The notes below the pieces were generated by a model. The model searched no databases. It worked only from the letters and a program-made list of their open reading frames with translations, and was not told the origin of the DNA. From PHAA01 sp964457945 (GTDB taxonomy: Bacteria; Bacillota; Syntrophomonadia; Syntrophomonadales; Syntrophomonadaceae), in the NCBI GenBank assembly GCA_964457945.1, contig CAYWFX010000010.1, positions 17,809 through 81,808 of the forward strand: a stretch of DNA of 64,000 bases, in the 5' to 3' direction. Shown here piece by piece: positions 26,778 to 35,039 of this stretch; positions within the stretch are counted from its first letter, which is position 1; each line of letters starts with the position of its first letter. The position numbers and the translations under genes are program-made.

Positions 26778-27461
26778 ATGGGAAACATTAATATAAGACT
26801 CGAGCAAATCACCAAGACCTATTATGGAACAGATACGCCAGTCCATGCTTTGCAGGGAATTTCCCTAGTCTTAGACAAGCCTGAGATGGTTGCCATTATG
26901 GGTCAATCGGGATCTGGTAAATCAACTCTGATGAATATTTTAGGCTGCCTGGATAAACCGGACGGCGGCATCTATACTTTTGCAGGTTTCGATGTTATGC
27001 AAATGGATCGAGACCAGTTGGCATATCTGCGTAATCGCCGTATAGGTTTTGTTTTTCAAAACTTTAACCTGCTGGCTCGCACTTCTGCACTTGAAAATGT
27101 CTGTTTGCCCCTTAGCTATGCGGGGATACGCGGAGCTGAGGCAGAGAAACGTGCTCGGGAAATACTGGGACTGGTGGGTTTGGCTGGTCGTGAACAGCAC
27201 CGTTCCACCCAGATGTCAGGAGGACAGCAACAGCGGGTGGCGATTGCTCGAGCATTGGTTAATGATCCCGATTTATTACTGGCGGATGAGCCTACCGGAG
27301 CCCTTGACAGCCAGACCGGTAAGGAAATTATGACCCTGTTGCAGCAATTAAACCGGGAACAATCCTTAAGCATAGTTATTGTAACGCATGACCCCGAAAT
27401 TGCCAGGTACTGTGACCGCATCATTCGGCTCCGCGATGGGCTTATTATAGAGGAAGAATAA
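26778..27461 (+). CDS. MacB/LolD-type ABC transporter ATP-binding protein
   Basis: A 227-residue ATPase of the MacB/LolD/FtsE class. Walker A is GQSGSGKSTLMNILGCLD, the Q-loop FVFQNFNLLARTSALENV, the signature MSGGQQQRVAIARAL, Walker B LLLADEPTGALD, and the switch VIVTHDPEIA. In Proteobacterial MacB this domain is fused to the permease; here it is separate, as usual in Firmicutes. It lies between the adaptor and permease genes. Confidence 0.93.
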   Translation: MGNINIRLEQITKTYYGTDTPVHALQGISLVLDKPEMVAIMGQSGSGKSTLMNILGCLDKPDGGIYTFAGFDVMQMDRDQLAYLRNRRIGFVFQNFNLLARTSALENVCLPLSYAGIRGAEAEKRAREILGLVGLAGREQHRSTQMSGGQQQRVAIARALVNDPDLLLADEPTGALDSQTGKEIMTLLQQLNREQSLSIVIVTHDPEIARYCDRIIRLRDGLIIEEE

Positions 27462-27521
27462 GAATAACCTGTATCAGCACATGGAGGGATACATCAATAG
27501 TCCACGAAGGAGGCTTTCTGG

Positions 27522-28724
27522 ATGGATCTTTTAACAATATTTCGCACTGCCTGGCGCAGCCTGACCGTGAATAAAATGCGTTCCATACTTACGGCATTAG
27601 GTATTATTATTGGAGTGGCCTCAGTGATTATGATGGTCTCTTTGAGTCAGGGAGCAACCGCCGGCATTACTCAGCGCATTGCCAGCATGGGTACCAATAT
27701 TATTCAGATATCTCCCAGCGGAGGCCGTGCTGTTGGAGGAACGGGAGTTTTGCGGATTGAAGATGCCCAGGCACTTGCACAGCTGCCCTATGTAAAAAAT
27801 GTTGCCCCACTGGTTGAAAGCAATGTTACAGCTGCAGTAGGCAGCATAACCTGGAATGCCACAGTCGCTGGCACTACTCCGGAAATGGAAGCTATCAAAG
27901 AATGGAAATTAACCACGGGCGGTTTTTTTACCCAGGCGGATGTAGATAATATGGCCATGTCGGCTGTTATAGGACGTACTGTAGCAGACAATTTGTTTCC
28001 CGGGGTTGAAGTACCGATTGGCACAGGCATACGCATAAATGGCCTCTCTTTTACGATCATCGGGGTGCTTCCCGTACAGGGTGTTGGGGGCATGGGTGGA
28101 TCAGATCCAGATAATACGATTTATGTCCCTCTAAGCACAGTTCAATTGCGACTAATAGGTAATAATAACTTGCGGCAGATTATCGTCCAGGCTAGTGAGC
28201 AGGATGCTCTGCCATTTTTACAGAATGCAGTCACCACTATACTGCGAGAGCGTCATCGTCTAGCCAGCACTGCAGATAATGATTTCCGCATCATGGATAT
28301 GGCTCAGCTCTTAGCAACCGTTGAAGATACTACCCGCATATTAACCCTGCTTTTGGGTGGAATTGCTGCCGTATCCCTGATAGTAGGCGGTATAGGCGTG
28401 ATGAATATCATGCTGGTTTCAGTTACCGAGCGTACTCGGGAAATCGGTATACGTATGGCTGTGGGTGCCACTACCCGTGATATTTTGAACCAATTTATGA
28501 TAGAAGCAATTCTTCTTTGCTTGATAGGTGGAGCTCTGGGCAGCACTTTGGGGTATGGGTTATCCAGCTTATTTGGATCCCTATCGGGATGGAAAATGCA
28601 GGTTTCACCCTGGTCGGCATTAATAGCAATCGGCTTTTCATCCTTGATAGGTGTGGTCTTCGGATTCTATCCGGCTCGCAAGGCCGCAGAGGCCGATCCC
28701 ATTGAAGCGTTGCGTTACGAATAG
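27522..28724 (+). CDS. MacB-type ABC transporter permease
   Basis: A 400-residue permease with the FtsX/MacB topology: an N-terminal membrane segment (MRSILTALGIIIGVASVIMMVS), a large extracytoplasmic MacB-PCD domain (residues about 45-265), and three C-terminal segments ending in the conserved VVFGFYPARKAAEADPIEALRYE-like motif. The conserved TERTREIGIRMAVGAT loop contacts the ATPase. AAGGAGG precedes the ATG. A strong terminator follows at 28764. Confidence 0.92.
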   Translation: MDLLTIFRTAWRSLTVNKMRSILTALGIIIGVASVIMMVSLSQGATAGITQRIASMGTNIIQISPSGGRAVGGTGVLRIEDAQALAQLPYVKNVAPLVESNVTAAVGSITWNATVAGTTPEMEAIKEWKLTTGGFFTQADVDNMAMSAVIGRTVADNLFPGVEVPIGTGIRINGLSFTIIGVLPVQGVGGMGGSDPDNTIYVPLSTVQLRLIGNNNLRQIIVQASEQDALPFLQNAVTTILRERHRLASTADNDFRIMDMAQLLATVEDTTRILTLLLGGIAAVSLIVGGIGVMNIMLVSVTERTREIGIRMAVGATTRDILNQFMIEAILLCLIGGALGSTLGYGLSSLFGSLSGWKMQVSPWSALIAIGFSSLIGVVFGFYPARKAAEADPIEALRYE

Positions 28725-28763
28725 AGGGGTTCCATTTCTAATACCAATAAAATGACTTTAGTT

Positions 28764-28807
28764 GGGCTTACGTATTTTGTGAAAAGCAGAATCCGTAAGC
28801 CCTTTTT
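28764..28807 (+). terminator. Rho-independent terminator after the MacAB operon
   Basis: GGGCTTACG pairs with CGTAAGCCC (9 perfect pairs) over a 21-base loop and is followed by TTTTT. It separates the export operon from the surface island. Confidence 0.88.
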
Positions 28808-28898
28808 GCTTGAGACGTTTGCATGGTGTACAGCAGATAAATTCATATTTATTTCATGGTAATTTGTACTAAGTTTTATTTTATGGAAACAATGATAA

Positions 28899-28926
28899 AC
28901 CAAAATCATTAAATATTAATATAGTA
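28899..28926 (+). promoter_or_regulatory. Near-match sigma-K-type promoter before the surface-protein cluster
   Basis: AC at 28899-28900, 17 bases, then AATATAGTA. The sigma-K pattern is AC-(16/17)-CATAnnnTA; only the first base of the -10 element differs. It lies 34 bases before the ATG at 28960. Confidence 0.45.
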
Positions 28927-28959
28927 TTGTAGAAATTAAGTGTTGAGAGGTTGGGTAAT

Positions 28960-29613
28960 ATGGCGGGAAAAGAGAAAAGCAGTAAGCCGGCGTGTAAAAA
29001 AAACAGGCCTAAAGAGGTGGTCAGCCTACCAGTTTCACTAGAAAAATCGATTGAGGGAAAGTATTTTGTTGGACAAAGCGAGACAGTAATATTTGGAGGA
29101 GATTTAAATACTTGGGGAGCATTGATTAATCCTTGGAATTCAGATGTTAATCTATTTGTTAATGTATTTACCATTACAAATATAACCGATCAATCTTTTT
29201 CAGCCCAAATATGGTTTAACTCCAATCCCCCTGGAGAAGGTACTAAATCCGACAAAATTACCCCGTCCAATACCACCCTGCGTCCATTACGGGTTCCCAG
29301 GACAGAGTTAAGATATCAAGGTGCTATTAATGGAGCACCTCAAGGTGGAGTCAATGGCTACAACCGAGAGGTACCAGCATTGACTACTGTGGTAGGTGAA
29401 GAAGACGGCAAGTTTATCATTCCACCCGGAGGATCATATCTTATCTTCCTTCCATCTCCAGGTTCTAGATTAATAACTGCAAAATTCGCATTTGGATGGT
29501 GGGAGGAGAAGGTCAAATGCAATGCGACAGCAAAAACCGTCTCCCATACGGATAGAATCAAGTATCGGGAGCTTGATATTATGAAAGTTAAGAGGGCTAG
29601 TATCACCTATTAA
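28960..29613 (+). CDS. DUF6143-like surface protein of the island
   Basis: A 217-residue protein with a basic N-terminal tail (KEKSSKPACKKNRPKE) and a beta-rich body: GKYFVGQSETVIFGGDLNTW, INPWNSDVNLFVNVFTITN, SAQIWFNSNPPGEG and IPPGGSYLIFLPSPGS. I associate this pattern with DUF6143, a family of unknown function in spore-forming Firmicutes. No signal peptide is seen, as is usual for spore coat or exosporium proteins assembled from the mother cell. GAGAGG before ATG 28960 decides against the TTG at 28951. Confidence 0.65.
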   Translation: MAGKEKSSKPACKKNRPKEVVSLPVSLEKSIEGKYFVGQSETVIFGGDLNTWGALINPWNSDVNLFVNVFTITNITDQSFSAQIWFNSNPPGEGTKSDKITPSNTTLRPLRVPRTELRYQGAINGAPQGGVNGYNREVPALTTVVGEEDGKFIIPPGGSYLIFLPSPGSRLITAKFAFGWWEEKVKCNATAKTVSHTDRIKYRELDIMKVKRASITY

Positions 29614-29687
29614 TCATCGACATCATGCAGTAAATAACCCTTAAATAATTGGGCAAGTTCTTCGCAAAGATATCGGGAATATATGGA

Positions 29688-29715
29688 ACCCATCAGTAAG
29701 CTTTTACGTATTATA
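29688..29715 (+). promoter_or_regulatory. Near-match sigma-K-type promoter before the 112-residue surface protein
   Basis: AC at 29688-29689, 17 bases, then CGTATTATA; one mismatch (G for A) from CATAnnnTA. It lies in the 159-base gap upstream of the gene at 29773. Confidence 0.4.
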
Positions 29716-29772
29716 CCAATGTAAAGGCTTCAATGAGCAATCCCTTTAAGTCCAAACGAGAGGAGGTTATTT

Positions 29773-30111
29773 ATGAGCAAGAAATATAATTGGACTACCG
29801 GTCCAGTGCGCAGCAGTTTGGGTTATGACAGTACCTTGATTGTATTGTCAAACGATTCCACCAAGACCCAGAAAGTAGAGGTAAGGTTCTATGATCTTGG
29901 TTACACACCCAAGAAGAACATATTGAGCCAATATGTAACCTTGGAGTCTGAAGAAACCAAAAGCGTTGATACTCAGAGGCCAGAAGTCGCATGCTGGGAA
30001 GTGCAGATAAGCACCGATAGTAAAGATGTGCGCGCCTGGATCGGAGGCAGAAGGCTCAATTCCAACCTTCCAGGCAATACTGTTTTGAATTCGGAATTAC
30101 AGCGGTATTAA
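29773..30111 (+). CDS. Small beta-rich surface protein (paralogue 1)
   Basis: A 112-residue protein of alternating strands, starting YNWTTGPVRSSLGYDSTLIV, then TQKVEVRFYDLG and ACWEVQISTDSKDVRAWIGG. It is a close paralogue of the next gene (shared WTTGP-x-x-SSLG-x-D, YDL and WEVQ motifs). It is more distantly similar to the C-terminal domain of the 1456-residue repeat protein (SGPWAVNQKYLETKV, TVTAYDLD) and to the 60570 protein. No signal peptide. It follows AGAGGAGG. A structural role on the spore or cell surface is inferred. Confidence 0.7.
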   Translation: MSKKYNWTTGPVRSSLGYDSTLIVLSNDSTKTQKVEVRFYDLGYTPKKNILSQYVTLESEETKSVDTQRPEVACWEVQISTDSKDVRAWIGGRRLNSNLPGNTVLNSELQRY

Positions 30112-30152
30112 TTGGAATTTAGAATTGATATAACCGGAAAGGATGGTGTGAA

Positions 30153-30503
30153 GTGGCAACAAAATATCATTGGACCACCGGACCTATTAGCAGTAGCCTG
30201 GGACTTGACCATATCACGATGGATGTTTTAAATAATACTTCCGATACTCGTTCTACTAGAATTAATGTTTATGACCTATCTGTTGGAGCACCTATTCTTA
30301 TGTTTACAAAGAAAGTAACGAATCAACCCTTTTCCAATGTTACCGAAGAGGTAGCGGCGAATGAATCAAGTATCTGGGAAGTACAGCTAATAACGAGCAG
30401 CAAAAGGATACGTACCTGGGTAGGAGGACAAGATGACGCTGGAATGAATTTAATTGGTAATGTGGTTTTAAGTTCACAGTTACAACTTTTATATAGCGAA
30501 TAG
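30153..30503 (+). CDS. Small beta-rich surface protein (paralogue 2)
   Basis: A 116-residue paralogue of the preceding protein, started by GTG. It has KYHWTTGPISSSLGLDHITM, TRINVYDLSVG, ESSIWEVQLITSSKRIRTWVGG and NVVLSSQLQLL. The pair lies 41 bases apart and is probably co-transcribed. The fold appears to be a single beta-sandwich without Cys. A 17-pair palindrome follows the stop codon. Confidence 0.7.
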   Translation: MATKYHWTTGPISSSLGLDHITMDVLNNTSDTRSTRINVYDLSVGAPILMFTKKVTNQPFSNVTEEVAANESSIWEVQLITSSKRIRTWVGGQDDAGMNLIGNVVLSSQLQLLYSE

Positions 30504-30512
30504 CTTATAACA

Positions 30513-30547
30513 GAAGTGAACAGGAGAACGGTTCTCCTGTTCACTTC
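30513..30547. terminator. Perfect 17-pair palindromic hairpin
   Basis: GAAGTGAACAGGAGAAC, one central G, then its exact reverse complement. As RNA it would fold on either strand. It lies just after the small surface-protein pair and probably terminates that transcript, although no T run follows. Confidence 0.55.
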
Positions 30548-30626
30548 AAGCGTTATAAATAATAGTGGTACCTATACCTGTCATTTCGCCTACCGAGAAA
30601 AAAATAACCCCATCTATAACACGAAG

Positions 30627-30683
30627 TCATACGCAAAAAAGCAGACCCGCACCACCTGCCATAATAAAGGCATATCTTTCCAT
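30627..30683 (-). pseudogene. Possible relic of a sugar-1-phosphate nucleotidyltransferase start
   Basis: On the minus strand, TTTGGAGATGATACCT then ATG reads MERYAFIMAGGAG before losing similarity and stopping at codon 19. This is the canonical opening of mannose-1-phosphate guanylyltransferase-type enzymes (IMAGGxG nucleotide-binding loop) and carries a ribosome site. It lies next to a GDP-mannose dehydratase gene. A chance match of 13 codons cannot be excluded. Confidence 0.3.
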
Positions 30684-30762
30684 AGGTATCATCTCCAAAG
30701 TTCAGTCTCAATGTCAAATAGCTACATAAAACATTATTGCCTTCATCGAGGTGATTTGGAAC

Positions 30763-30789
30763 ACTTCCAATTCGTAACATCATATTGTA
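30763..30789 (+). promoter_or_regulatory. Sigma-K-type promoter upstream of gmd
   Basis: AC at 30763-30764, 16 bases, then CATATTGTA: a full match to AC-(16/17)-CATAnnnTA. It lies about 120 bases before the gmd start. Confidence 0.6.
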
Positions 30790-30911
30790 ATAAAGACCGC
30801 TTTAAAGACTGGGAATAACACCTCAGTAATAATGAGGCGGTTAAGTAGGTGTAAAATATATTTCATTTCTGGTGAATCCAAGCATTGGGGTTTGAATGGG
30901 GAGGTAGTAAG

Positions 30912-31961
30912 TTGTTGGGGAAAAAAGTTCTAATTACAGGTATAACTGGACAGGATGGTTCTTATCTGGCTGAGCTTCTTTTAGCAAAAGGCTATGAGGT
31001 GCATGGTATTAAACGTCGGGCATCCACATTTAATACTTATCGGATTAATCATATTTTCCAGGAACCACATGATGCTGAGGTTCGTATGTTTCTTCATTAT
31101 GGAGACCTAAATGATGGTACTGGTTTAAGACGTATATTGCATAAGGTCTGTCCTGATGAAGTCTATAATCTGGCCGCCCAATCGCATGTTAGGGTTTCTT
31201 TTGATCAGCCCGAATACACCGCTGATACTGTTGCTATCGGAACACTGCGATTACTGGAAGCTTTAAGGGATTATATTGATGTTACAGGCCAGGAAGTTCG
31301 CATATATCAGGCCTGTTCATCGGAGATGTTTGGTATGGTTCCACCTCCCCAGGATGAAACGACCATGTTTCATCCCCGTAGTCCTTATGCAGTATCCAAG
31401 GTCGCTGCTTACTGGTATGCAGTAAATTACCGGGAGGCCTATGGAATGTATATTTCTAACGGTATCCTGTTCAACCACGAGTCTCCACGGCGCGGAGAAA
31501 CATTTGTAACCAGGAAAATAACCCGTGCCGCCAGCCGCATCAAGCTAGGTTTGCAGGATAAATTGTACCTGGGAAATCTTGATGCTAAAAGAGATTGGGG
31601 ATTTGCGGGGGACTATGTTGAGGCCATGTGGTTGATGTTGCAGCAGGAAAAGGCCGGTGATTATGTAATAGCAACAGGACAGTCCCATTCGGTAAGGGAG
31701 TTTTTATATGAAGTTTTTAATCAACTGGAATTAAACTGGCATGATTATGTTGTTGTTGATCCCCGGTATTTTCGACCTGCTGAAGTAGATTCTCTGCAGG
31801 GGGACGCATCGAAAGCCCGGGCTATATTGGGATGGAACCCCAGGGTCACGTTTAAGGAATTGGTGAAAATGATGTTAGACCATGATATGGAACTAGCCCG
31901 GCAGGAAAAAACTCTGCGAGAGGCTGGGCATGCAGTTGAGGTGAGGGGGGCTTACGAATAA
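30912..31961 (+). CDS. gmd: GDP-mannose 4,6-dehydratase-type enzyme
   Basis: An extended SDR of about 349 residues that converts GDP-D-mannose, or GDP-manno-heptose in DmhA-like members, to the 4-keto-6-deoxy form. The NAD(P) loop is ITGITGQDGSYLAELLL; GMD hallmarks are IKRRASTFNTYRI, LHYGDLNDG, the catalytic ACSSEMFG and SPYAVSKVAAYW (YxxxK), then HESPRRGETFVTRKIT. TTG 30912 follows GGGGAGG by seven bases. GDP-mannose versus GDP-heptose is undecided, because a full GDP-heptose pathway lies just downstream. It is followed closely by another SDR. Confidence 0.9.
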   Translation: MLGKKVLITGITGQDGSYLAELLLAKGYEVHGIKRRASTFNTYRINHIFQEPHDAEVRMFLHYGDLNDGTGLRRILHKVCPDEVYNLAAQSHVRVSFDQPEYTADTVAIGTLRLLEALRDYIDVTGQEVRIYQACSSEMFGMVPPPQDETTMFHPRSPYAVSKVAAYWYAVNYREAYGMYISNGILFNHESPRRGETFVTRKITRAASRIKLGLQDKLYLGNLDAKRDWGFAGDYVEAMWLMLQQEKAGDYVIATGQSHSVREFLYEVFNQLELNWHDYVVVDPRYFRPAEVDSLQGDASKARAILGWNPRVTFKELVKMMLDHDMELARQEKTLREAGHAVEVRGAYE

Positions 31962-31990
31962 TACCAGCGCAAGGCAGAAAAAACGTATTA

Positions 31991-32920
31991 TTGGCGGGCG
32001 GGGCCGGGTTCATAGGAAGCCACCTGGCGGATAGATTAATAGATGAAGGATATCGGGTTGTAGCAGCGGATAATCTTATGCTGGGTCGAGAAGATAATAT
32101 TAAGCATCTTTTTTACAACCGCAATTTCACGTTTGTACAAATGGATCTTTCGTTACCGGTGGAGGTTCATGAGCTTTTCCAAACCCATGCATTTGATGTG
32201 GTTTTTCACTTTGCAGCAAATTCAGATATCAAAGCCAGTGCCCAAGATCCGGTTATAGATATAAACAACACTTTTTTAACCAGTATTAATATTCTGGAGT
32301 GTATGAGAGAATTCCAGGTAAAAGAAATTATATTTGCATCCAGTTCGGCTGTATATGGGCATAAACCTGGAGTTAAAATTAGTGAAGATAGTGGAAATCT
32401 CTGGCCGGTTTCCTATTATGGAGGAGCCAAACTGGCATCAGAAGCATTTATAGCATCGTATTGCTATATGAATAATATGAAAAGTTGGATTTTTCGTTTT
32501 CCAAATGTGGTAGGTGGACGTTTAACCCATGGAGTAGTATATGACTTCATTTCAAAATTGAGAAAGAACCCGACTTGCCTTACGATACTGGGAAATGGGC
32601 AACAAAGCAAGCCATACCTGTATATCGACGATTTAATCGATGCAATCTTCCATATATGGCTTAGCAACCAGGAGATGATTAACTGTTTCAATATTGGAGT
32701 GGATTCACAGACTACGGTCACCTCCATTGCTGACATGGTATCTGAAGAAATGGGTCTGCAAAATGTTAAGTATTTATATTCCGGTGGCAAGACGGGATGG
32801 AAGGGTGACGTACCGGAATTTCAGTATGACCTGTCCAAAATTCACGATACTAACTGGAAATCCAGGTATACATCTGATGAAGCTGTGCGCTTATCGATAA
32901 GAAGGATATTGCATAGCTGA
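31991..32920 (+). CDS. NAD-dependent epimerase/dehydratase (SDR) with an unclear start
   Basis: An extended SDR of at least 309 residues acting on a nucleotide sugar. It has AGGAGFIGSHLADRLIDEGY, FHFAANSD, FASSSAVYG, YYGGAKLASE (YxxxK) and a GxGxQxKPYLYIDDLI substrate loop. From the TTG at 31991 the first beta strand of the Rossmann fold would be missing. The frame is open 50 bases further upstream (reading GRKNVLL just before AGGAG), but there is no ATG, GTG or TTG there. The gene may start at a rare codon such as ATA 31958 behind the GGGGGG run, or be reached by -1 slippage from gmd. It probably works with gmd on a 4-keto intermediate. Confidence 0.82.
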   Translation: MAGGAGFIGSHLADRLIDEGYRVVAADNLMLGREDNIKHLFYNRNFTFVQMDLSLPVEVHELFQTHAFDVVFHFAANSDIKASAQDPVIDINNTFLTSINILECMREFQVKEIIFASSSAVYGHKPGVKISEDSGNLWPVSYYGGAKLASEAFIASYCYMNNMKSWIFRFPNVVGGRLTHGVVYDFISKLRKNPTCLTILGNGQQSKPYLYIDDLIDAIFHIWLSNQEMINCFNIGVDSQTTVTSIADMVSEEMGLQNVKYLYSGGKTGWKGDVPEFQYDLSKIHDTNWKSRYTSDEAVRLSIRRILHS

Positions 32921-32952
32921 AAGCTGATTGAAATTACATGTTAACCCAGCAA

Positions 32953-32986
32953 GGACGTCTTTTCCCATTAAAGGGGGAAGGCGTCT
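32953..32986 (+). terminator. Hairpin after the gmd-SDR pair
   Basis: GACGTCTTTTCCC pairs with GGGGGAAGGCGTC, including a few G-T pairs, around ATTAAA. It sits 34 bases after the SDR stop. Confidence 0.45.
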
Positions 32987-33059
32987 CTGTAATTAATGCC
33001 ACTCCCTCATTTGGCCGGGGATGTTCTGCACCATCCTTTGATATTTCTTCCGATAATGC

Positions 33060-33088
33060 ACCTTATATAGAGCGAAAATCATATATTA
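33060..33088 (+). promoter_or_regulatory. Near-match sigma-K-type promoter before the heptose genes
   Basis: CATATATTA at 33080-33088 matches the -10 element exactly. The nearest AC is 18 bases upstream, one more than usual. It lies about 80 bases before the heptose gene. Confidence 0.35.
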
Positions 33089-33167
33089 AACCAACCCCAT
33101 ATGGCTAGTAAGTGAATGGGAATGCATCTTAAGGGTGAAGTGATTGATGGATTTGGAGAATATTAAG

Positions 33168-35039
33168 ATGAAAGCGGTAATCTTAGCAGGAGGAGAGGGG
33201 CAGAGATTAAAGTCACTATTTCCTGATATACCTAAACCTCTGATCAGTATTGGCGGTAAACCGGTACTGCAATATCAAATTGAAAACCTGTGCAGATATG
33301 GGATTACGGATATCGTCCTGGTGATTGGACCAAAAGGCGATAAGATTAAGGAATATTTCGGAGATGGCAGTGCCTTTGGGGCCGCTATTAACTATTTCCA
33401 GGAGTTGCATCCCATGGGAACTGCAGGAGCCCTTTTCTACCTGGCAGATAATCTATCACCGGACTTTGTTTTATTGTATGGTGATTTGGTCCTGGATGTA
33501 GATTTCACACGACTCCTTACCTACCATAGGAACCAGGAAGCATTAGCTACGCTGGTAGTCCATCCTAATGACCATCCTTATGATAGTGACTTGGTAATAC
33601 TGGAAAATCATATGCGCGTTCGCGGGATATTAGGTAAAAAAGATAGATCGGATGGCTGCTATGCCAATTGCGTTAATGCAGGTATTTTTGTTTTTAATAT
33701 AAAGATACTTCAGTATATCGAGGAAAATAAGCAGCAGGATCTGGAAAGGAATGTTCTTGAAGCTGCTATTACCAGTAACAAAATTTATGCTTATAGAACC
33801 ACTGAATATATCAAGGATATGGGTACTCCAGAACGATACCATCTGGTGCAGAGACATATCTATGAGGGTATTGTAGAAGAGAAAAACCTATCCCGGCCTC
33901 AAAAGGCAATTTTCTTGGACCGAGATGGAACCATTAATAAATATAAAGATCTGATAAGTAGGACCGATGACATAGAGATCATACCGGAAGTTTTTCAGGC
34001 CTTAAAACAAATAAATGAATCCGGGTACCTGGGTATAATTGTTACCAACCAACCGGTGGTAGCGAGGAGTCTCTGCTCAATTGAAGAATTGGAAACGATC
34101 CATAACAGAATGGAAAGCATTCTGGGGGACAGAGGTGTTTATGTAGATGATATCCTCTATTGTCCTCATCATCCTGACTGCGGCTATCCAGAAGAAAATA
34201 CTAAATTCAAGATTGATTGTAATTGTCGTAAACCCAAAACCGGATTGATTGACCAAGCAGCGGCCCAATATAATATTGATTTAAGTAAATCCTATATCAT
34301 TGGAGACAGCACTGTGGATGTAAAGACCGGAGCTGCAGCCGGTTTAAAAAGCATTCTACTGGCTACCGGTCAAGCGGGAATGGATGGTAAATTCAATATT
34401 GAGCCTCATTTTCGAGCTGATAATCTACTCCAAGCCGTACAAATTATCTTATCCAGGGACGAACGATTTAATAGTAATATTGAAACCTATCTGGATGAAT
34501 TAAAAAAGACCCTTGACAGGTTGGATCGCCAGAAAATTAGTTCTTTGATAAATGAGCTAATTAATGTACATGCCCATGGGGGAACTATATATATTTTTGG
34601 CAATGGTGGCAGTGCTTCTACTGCCTCCCATTTCGCCGGTGATTTTAACAAAGGGGTAAGCGAAAATCTCAGTAAGCGCTTCCGCTTTGTTTGCCTGAAT
34701 GATAATATACCGTCTGTATTATCCATTGCCAATGATATCGGGTATGAGCAGGTATTTAAATTTCAACTGGAAAACTATTTAAAACCTGACGATCTGGTTA
34801 TCGCTATTTCGGGAAGCGGAAATTCGAAAAACGTTATTATGGCTATAGAATATGCCAATTCCAAGGGAGTAAAAACCTTTGCCTTGACAGGGTATAATGG
34901 CGGGCGGCTCAAAGAGATCGCGAGTAATTATATGGTTGTACCTGTAAATGATATGCAGAAAGTTGAGGACATACATTTGATCCTAAACCACCTGATGATG
35001 CAGATCATTAAGAAATGGTTGGAGGGAGATCAGAATTGA
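33168..35039 (+). CDS. Three-domain heptose enzyme: HddC guanylyltransferase + GmhB phosphatase + GmhA isomerase
   Basis: About 623 residues in three enzyme domains. Residues 1-235 are a nucleotidyltransferase (MKAVILAGGEGQRLKSL, LLYGDLVLDVDF) of the HddC type. Residues about 245-420 are an HAD phosphatase of the GmhB type (AIFLDRDGTINKYKDLI, VTNQPVVARSL, and a Cys/His zinc loop CPHHPDCGYPEE...CNCRKPK). Residues about 435-620 are a SIS isomerase of the GmhA type (IYIFGNGGSASTASHFAGDF). Together they would make heptose-7-P from sedoheptulose-7-P, dephosphorylate the bisphosphate, and load GMP. These are normally separate proteins. GGAG before ATG 33168 and the family-typical N-terminus set the start. 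The missing step, HddA kinase, is the next gene. Confidence 0.88.
   Translation: MKAVILAGGEGQRLKSLFPDIPKPLISIGGKPVLQYQIENLCRYGITDIVLVIGPKGDKIKEYFGDGSAFGAAINYFQELHPMGTAGALFYLADNLSPDFVLLYGDLVLDVDFTRLLTYHRNQEALATLVVHPNDHPYDSDLVILENHMRVRGILGKKDRSDGCYANCVNAGIFVFNIKILQYIEENKQQDLERNVLEAAITSNKIYAYRTTEYIKDMGTPERYHLVQRHIYEGIVEEKNLSRPQKAIFLDRDGTINKYKDLISRTDDIEIIPEVFQALKQINESGYLGIIVTNQPVVARSLCSIEELETIHNRMESILGDRGVYVDDILYCPHHPDCGYPEENTKFKIDCNCRKPKTGLIDQAAAQYNIDLSKSYIIGDSTVDVKTGAAAGLKSILLATGQAGMDGKFNIEPHFRADNLLQAVQIILSRDERFNSNIETYLDELKKTLDRLDRQKISSLINELINVHAHGGTIYIFGNGGSASTASHFAGDFNKGVSENLSKRFRFVCLNDNIPSVLSIANDIGYEQVFKFQLENYLKPDDLVIAISGSGNSKNVIMAIEYANSKGVKTFALTGYNGGRLKEIASNYMVVPVNDMQKVEDIHLILNHLMMQIIKKWLEGDQN

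Larger units (their letters stand above)
30504..30911. other. Intergenic region upstream of gmd
   Basis: About 400 bases holding a long hairpin (30513-30547), a possible gene relic on the minus strand (30627-30683), and a perfect sigma-K-type promoter match (30763-30789). No intact gene is seen. Confidence 0.5.

Noticed and set aside
30516..30818. 100-codon plus-strand ORF upstream of gmd
   Set aside because: It starts inside the long hairpin, has no ribosome site and overlaps the promoter match; its composition is not protein-like.
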